NCBI GenBank assembly: GCA_003694235.1
Contig: RFKO01000129.1
Coordinates: forward strand, 1 to 8,768
Reading direction: 5' to 3'
DNA: 8,768 nucleotides
Origin: Anaerolineae bacterium
GTDB lineage: Bacteria > Chloroflexota > Anaerolineae > Anaerolineales > UBA11858
Shown: piece by piece, positions 6,248 to 8,768 of the stretch
How positions within the stretch are numbered: the stretch's first letter is position 1
Layout: every line of letters starts with the position of its first letter
The notes under the pieces: model-generated
What the model was told of the DNA's origin: nothing
The model's database searches: none
What the model saw: the letters and a program-made list of their open reading frames with translations, nothing else
Made by a program: the position numbers and the translations under genes

Positions 6248-7219
6248 GTGAGTTCCAGACCGGTGGTGTACCTGCTGCACGGCGACGACGAGCACGCCAT
6301 GCAGCGGTTCGTTCAAAGGATGGAAGAGAAGCTGGGGGATCCGGCAACGGCGCAACTTAATCTCACCGTGCTGGAAAGGGAGAACTTTTCACTGGGAGCG
6401 CTGGCCTCAGCAGCCCAAGCGATGCCTTTTCTGGCCGAGCGTCGCCTGGTGGTGGTCCACGACCCCCTGGCCGCCCTCGCCTCCTCGCAACAGCGCGAAA
6501 AATTCACCGCGCTACTGGAAAATCTGCCGGAGAGCACCGCCCTGGTGCTGCTCATCCACCAGCGCTTACAACCCTCTCACTGGCTGCTTCGCTGGGCTGC
6601 CACGCAGGGAGAACGGGTTTTCATACGTGCGCTGAACCGTCCCCAGGGCGCACAGCTGACCGCCTGGATTCGCGCCCAGGCTGCCGAGCGGGATGGCGCC
6701 ATTACGCCGACAGCCGCTCAACTGCTGGCCGAAGCAGTGGGGGCCGACCCTCACCAACTGATTCAGGAAGTGGAAAAACTGCTGGCCTATGTGAATTATG
6801 CCCGTCCGATTGACGAAGAGGACGTGATGCTGCTGGTAAGCGGGCGTGTGGAGGGGGATATCTTTGCCCTGGTGGACGCGGTAGGGAATCAGAACGCGCG
6901 TCAGGCGCTCAAACGGCTGCGTGTGATGCTGGAACTCGAACACCCCCTGCGCATTTTCGCCATGATCATCCGCCAGTTCCGCCTGCTCCTGCTGACCCGC
7001 GAGCTGATGGATAACGGCGCGACGGCTGACGAAATCGCCGCGGCGCTCAAAGTGCAGCCTTTCCTTGCCCCGCGGTTGATCGCCCAGGCACGCCGCTATA
7101 CGCTGGCATCGCTGGAGCATATCTACCGGCGACTGGCCGAGATCGACGCGGCCATCAAGAGCGGTCAGGTGGAGGCTGAGGTTGCCCTGGAAACGCTGGT
7201 CGCCGCGCTGACAGCCTGA
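6248..7219 (+). CDS. holA: DNA polymerase III subunit delta
   Basis: 323 residues, normal for the bacterial delta subunit, the clamp-loader ATPase-fold protein that opens the beta sliding clamp during replication. The N-terminal VVYLLHGDDEHAM segment (about 5-17) is the family hallmark, replacing a Walker A with a YLLxGDD pattern. It is followed by LAERRLVVVHDP (about 66-77), VLLIHQRL (about 99-106), the LLAEAVGADPHQLIQEVEKLLAY lid helices (about 158-180), and a C-terminal collar region beginning near EGDIFALVDAV. Start: GTG at 6248 has GAGG 6 nt upstream. A GTG at 6242 in the same frame, overlapping the upstream stop as GTGA, is the alternative and would add two residues. The last 55 nt overlap a convergent minus-strand gene. 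Delta subunits diverge strongly, but the overall pattern is clear. Confidence 0.92.
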   Translation: MSSRPVVYLLHGDDEHAMQRFVQRMEEKLGDPATAQLNLTVLERENFSLGALASAAQAMPFLAERRLVVVHDPLAALASSQQREKFTALLENLPESTALVLLIHQRLQPSHWLLRWAATQGERVFIRALNRPQGAQLTAWIRAQAAERDGAITPTAAQLLAEAVGADPHQLIQEVEKLLAYVNYARPIDEEDVMLLVSGRVEGDIFALVDAVGNQNARQALKRLRVMLELEHPLRIFAMIIRQFRLLLLTRELMDNGATADEIAAALKVQPFLAPRLIAQARRYTLASLEHIYRRLAEIDAAIKSGQVEAEVALETLVAALTA

Positions 7220-7455
7220 ACGGGCTTGCGCTCCACGCCCACCCAGAAGTGATTGGGCAACAGCGCATTCGACACCCGGATTTCAACCCCCGCAACTTTC
7301 AACCCATCTTCTTCATCTGGCAGCATCGAGGGGTGGACGAAGCACACGTTGGGAGCCTGCCCGTACTTGTTGCGATAGTACTCGGCAGCACGTTTCACGC
7401 GCCCGGTCAGCCCCGCCTGTGCGTCGTTATCGAACCACAACATGCCGATATCCAT
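7165..7455 (-). CDS. Small conserved-looking protein of unknown function behind an SOS-like promoter
   Basis: 96 residues. I do not recognise a named domain. Residues 1-75 look like a folded domain: MDIGMLWFDNDA, a basic amphipathic helix GRVKRAAEYYRNKYGQ (18-33), CFVHPSMLP (38-46), then VEIRVSNALLPNHFWVGVER (57-76). I recall similar MDIGxLWFD starts in other Chloroflexota proteins, but cannot check. The tail (about 77-96, Ala/Ser/Thr-rich) is mostly encoded antisense to the end of holA and is probably a by-product of that overlap. An AAGGGAGAG ribosome site precedes the ATG at good spacing, and a strong promoter with a LexA-like palindrome lies 35-77 nt upstream. That promoter supports a real gene despite the small size. 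No transmembrane segment or signal peptide is seen. Confidence 0.75.
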   Translation of the reverse strand: MDIGMLWFDNDAQAGLTGRVKRAAEYYRNKYGQAPNVCFVHPSMLPDEEDGLKVAGVEIRVSNALLPNHFWVGVERKPVQAVSAATSVSRATSAST

Positions 7456-7488
7456 GGGTGCTCTCCCTTCAGATGACAGGTCAGAACT

Positions 7489-7502
7489 AGAACTTATGTT
7501 CT
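7489..7502 (-). promoter_or_regulatory. Perfect 14-bp palindrome, candidate LexA (SOS) operator
   Basis: On the minus strand AGAACATAAGTTCT is a perfect palindrome around a 4-nt centre, of form AGAAC-N4-GTTCT. It contains GAAC-N4-GTTC, the core of the Bacillus-type LexA/DinR box. It begins one base after the -10 hexamer, so it covers the expected transcription start, where a bound repressor would block initiation. An additional direct half-site GTTCT lies next to it (7483-7487 read on the minus strand). Site and position are seen directly; binding by LexA is inference. Confidence 0.6.
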
Positions 7503-7503
7503 A

Positions 7504-7532
7504 ATTATAACCCCGCAACACCCCCATGGCAA
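7504..7532 (-). promoter_or_regulatory. Near-consensus sigma-70 promoter (TTGCCA-N17-TATAAT)
   Basis: Reading the minus strand, the -35 hexamer TTGCCA (7532-7527, five of six) is followed by exactly 17 nt and a perfect -10 TATAAT (7509-7504). It is the best sigma-70-type promoter in the window. It begins 10 bp past the stop of the PAP2-like gene, so the small gene at 7165-7455 can be transcribed separately from the xse cluster. The predicted start near 7497 leaves a leader of about 42 nt. Confidence 0.75.
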
Positions 7533-7542
7533 GAGCAGGAAT

Positions 7543-8007
7543 TTAAAACCCCCACACAAACCACAAAACCTGGGCGATGGCGATGCCCAACAACGTGCCG
7601 GCAAAAGCTTCCATCGGCGTGTGACCCAACACTTCTTTGAGTTGCTTCTGAGTCTCCTCGCGCAGCGGATGACCTTCGCGCAAATCCTGGATGATGGCGT
7701 TGATCAGGGCAGCATGTTTTCCCGCCTCGCGGCGAATGCCGGTAGCATCATAGATCACCACCACGGCCACCGTCACCGCCAGCGCGAAGAGCGAGGTGTC
7801 GAAGCCTTCGTGCAGGCCGATGGCGTGTGCGGTGGCAGCCACCAGCGCCGAGTGCGAACTGGGCATGCCGCCGGCGCGCAGCAACAGCGACCAATCCCAC
7901 TCGCGCTGCCGCAAATACCCGATGAGCGGCTTGAGGAATTGCGCCAGCGACCAGCCGATCATCGCTGCCCAGAAGACTGGATTGTGCAAAACGTCCAGCA
8001 TACTCAT
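7543..8007 (-). CDS. Divergent PAP2-family (DUF212, YuiD-like) membrane protein
   Basis: 154 residues, the usual length for this family of small integral membrane proteins related to type-2 phosphatidic acid phosphatases. Family marks are GGMPSSHSALV (46-56), which corresponds to the PSxxH phosphatase motif, DATGIRREAGKHA (87-99), and GHTPMEAFAG (128-137) near the C-terminus. Hydrophobic segments lie at about 10-30, 52-65, 72-88 and 134-153. The substrate in this family is not established; a lipid-linked phosphate is the natural guess. Its ATG overlaps the xseB stop by 4 nt (ATGA) with only a weak AGG close to the start, so it is likely translated by coupling to xseB. The gene ends the overlapping xse chain. 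Confidence 0.9.
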   Translation of the reverse strand: MSMLDVLHNPVFWAAMIGWSLAQFLKPLIGYLRQREWDWSLLLRAGGMPSSHSALVAATAHAIGLHEGFDTSLFALAVTVAVVVIYDATGIRREAGKHAALINAIIQDLREGHPLREETQKQLKEVLGHTPMEAFAGTLLGIAIAQVLWFVWGF

Positions 8008-8231
8008 GCCTGCGGTTCGAAGTCTGCGACCTCCTCCCCGCTGATCTGCCGCACCCGCAGTTCAGCCTTGTCCAGCAGCGCCAGGCAGTGGCGCGCCAGT
8101 GCCTGACCGCGCTCGAACTTCGCCAGCAGTTCTTCCAGCGGGGCGTCGTCGGCTTCCAGGACGCTCAATAGCTCTTCCAGTTCGGCGTACGCCTGTTCGT
8201 AGCTCAACTCTTCAATCGATTTTTGGCTCAT
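8004..8231 (-). CDS. xseB: Exodeoxyribonuclease VII small subunit
   Basis: 75 residues, typical for XseB, the small helical subunit that binds XseA in several copies to form exonuclease VII, which degrades single-stranded DNA in repair. The sequence shows the family's SYEQAYAELEELLSVLE helix (10-26), the APLEELLAKFERGQALARHC stretch (30-49) and a second helix ending LRVRQI. The start at 8231 is chosen over an in-frame ATG at 8294 because GGAG lies about 8 nt before it and the family begins here; the extra upstream residues would be antisense-like filler inside the preceding gene. It overlaps the membrane-protein gene upstream by 20 nt and the PAP2-like gene downstream by 4 nt. Confidence 0.92.
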   Translation of the reverse strand: MSQKSIEELSYEQAYAELEELLSVLEADDAPLEELLAKFERGQALARHCLALLDKAELRVRQISGEEVADFEPQA

Positions 8232-8631
8232 CGTCAGTCTCCAGAACAGAATGCAAAAGTGCTTCGCGGGGCAAAGCGGCGCGCAGCCGGGCACTCAGCT
8301 CCGCCAGTGAAAGCCCGCTTTCGGCCGCGGCCGCCTGGAGACGGGGGCGGATCTCGGTATGGTAAGCGGTTTCGAGACGCCGGTTGCGGGCGCGGGTGGA
8401 GAGAAACGCCGTCAGGGTGAGCGCCAGCAGCAGCAAAAGCAGACCGGCGATCAGGCCGCTGACCCAGTGCAGCGCCAGCGCAAGCACCACCGCGGTCACC
8501 ACGGCGAGCATCAGGCTGAGGAAACAGCCGATACTGAAGGTCAGCGAGGCGTTTTCGGTGGCCTTCTCTTGCAACCGGGTTTCGAGTTCTTCCGCCAGTT
8601 CCTCTACCGCCTCGACGGGAAGTGGGGTCAT
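8212..8631 (-). CDS. Two-helix membrane protein of unknown function between xseA and xseB
   Basis: 139 residues, no family recognised. An acidic amphipathic N-terminal helix (about 6-26, EAVEELAEELETRLQE) leads into two adjacent hydrophobic segments (about 31-54 and 57-79) joined by a very short turn, giving a hairpin in the membrane with both ends on the same side. A basic stop (RARNRR, 80-85) suggests those ends are cytoplasmic. A helical, Ala/Leu-rich C-terminal domain follows. AGGAGG lies 4 nt before the ATG. The ATG overlaps the xseA stop by 4 nt and the gene's end overlaps xseB by 20 nt. Such tight packing between the two exonuclease VII genes suggests co-expression; a functional link is only inferred. 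Confidence 0.82.
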   Translation of the reverse strand: MTPLPVEAVEELAEELETRLQEKATENASLTFSIGCFLSLMLAVVTAVVLALALHWVSGLIAGLLLLLLALTLTAFLSTRARNRRLETAYHTEIRPRLQAAAAESGLSLAELSARLRAALPREALLHSVLETDDEPKID

Positions 8632-8768
8632 ACAGCCTCCTGAGGGTGACTATCCGTGACCTGCGTCTCCAGCAGGCCGTCGTGTAAATGGAGATGAAGC
8701 CTCTCGCCCTGCCGCGCGGCGCGCACCGAACGCACACGCTGTCCATCGGGGCGGGTGACCAGGGCATA
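8628..8768 (-). CDS. xseA: Exodeoxyribonuclease VII large subunit, C-terminal 46 residues, cut by window edge
   Basis: Only the last 46 residues are visible. They begin YALVTRPDGQRVRS and continue through a GERLHLHLHDGLLETQV strand pair to the stop. This matches the C-terminal beta extension of XseA, in which a GYAxVxxxDG segment is followed by a GDxLxVxLxDG strand. The full protein is the catalytic large subunit of exonuclease VII. The identification is supported by xseB two genes downstream. The TGA stop overlaps the start of the membrane-protein gene as ATGA. The rest of the gene lies beyond the right edge. Confidence 0.8.
   Translation of the reverse strand, partial: YALVTRPDGQRVRSVRAARQGERLHLHLHDGLLETQVTDSHPQEAV

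Noticed and set aside
8232..8767. Minus-strand 177-codon frame and the upstream extension of xseB
   Set aside because: Both overlap the membrane-protein gene and xseA end in a different frame, with low-complexity Arg/Pro-rich translation and no family features.

Overview
The window is a GC-rich, densely packed bacterial chromosome segment with 13 protein-coding genes. Two are cut by the window edges. There are no rRNA, tRNA or CRISPR features, no recognisable mobile-element genes, and no gene-free stretch longer than about 125 bases. Protein features suggest a member of the Chloroflexota, probably an Anaerolineae-like lineage: a ClpC-type unfoldase with a short middle domain, a DUF6391-like membrane protein, and a divergent holA. 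This placement is inference from remembered protein families, not a search result.

Left block, minus strand (1-5637). From the divergent promoter region near 5640 and reading leftwards, the genes are an EthD-like small protein, a YbaK/ProX-type tRNA-editing-domain protein, and a membrane-anchored M23 metallopeptidase. These three overlap by 14 and 4 nt. A perfect 18-bp inverted repeat follows. Next come a short SDR-fold protein lacking the catalytic Ser/Tyr/Lys, an enoyl-CoA hydratase, and an AAC(3)-family acetyltransferase 18 nt behind it. A clpC-type gene then has its own extended -10 promoter and runs off the left edge.

Centre, plus strand (5715-7219). A DUF6391-like integral membrane protein is followed after 2 nt by holA, the DNA polymerase III delta subunit. 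An extended -10 promoter faces a near-leaderless promoter for the EthD-like gene inside one 77-bp spacer.

Right block, minus strand (7165-8768). The end of xseA, a two-helix membrane protein, xseB and a divergent-PAP2 (DUF212/YuiD-like) membrane protein form a chain in which every junction overlaps. Downstream, a separate small gene of unknown function has the clearest promoter in the window. It is TTGCCA-N17-TATAAT, followed one base later by the perfect palindrome AGAAC-N4-GTTCT, which fits the Bacillus-type LexA (SOS) box core GAAC-N4-GTTC. That gene overlaps the 3' end of holA tail to tail by 55 bp.

Most of the window is housekeeping: proteostasis, tRNA quality control, cell wall, acyl-CoA metabolism, and DNA replication and repair. 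The parts most worth a second look are the SOS-like operator on the unknown gene, the catalytically gutted SDR, the membrane protein lodged between xseA and xseB, the HxxEH motif in the DUF6391-like protein, and the long intergenic palindrome.
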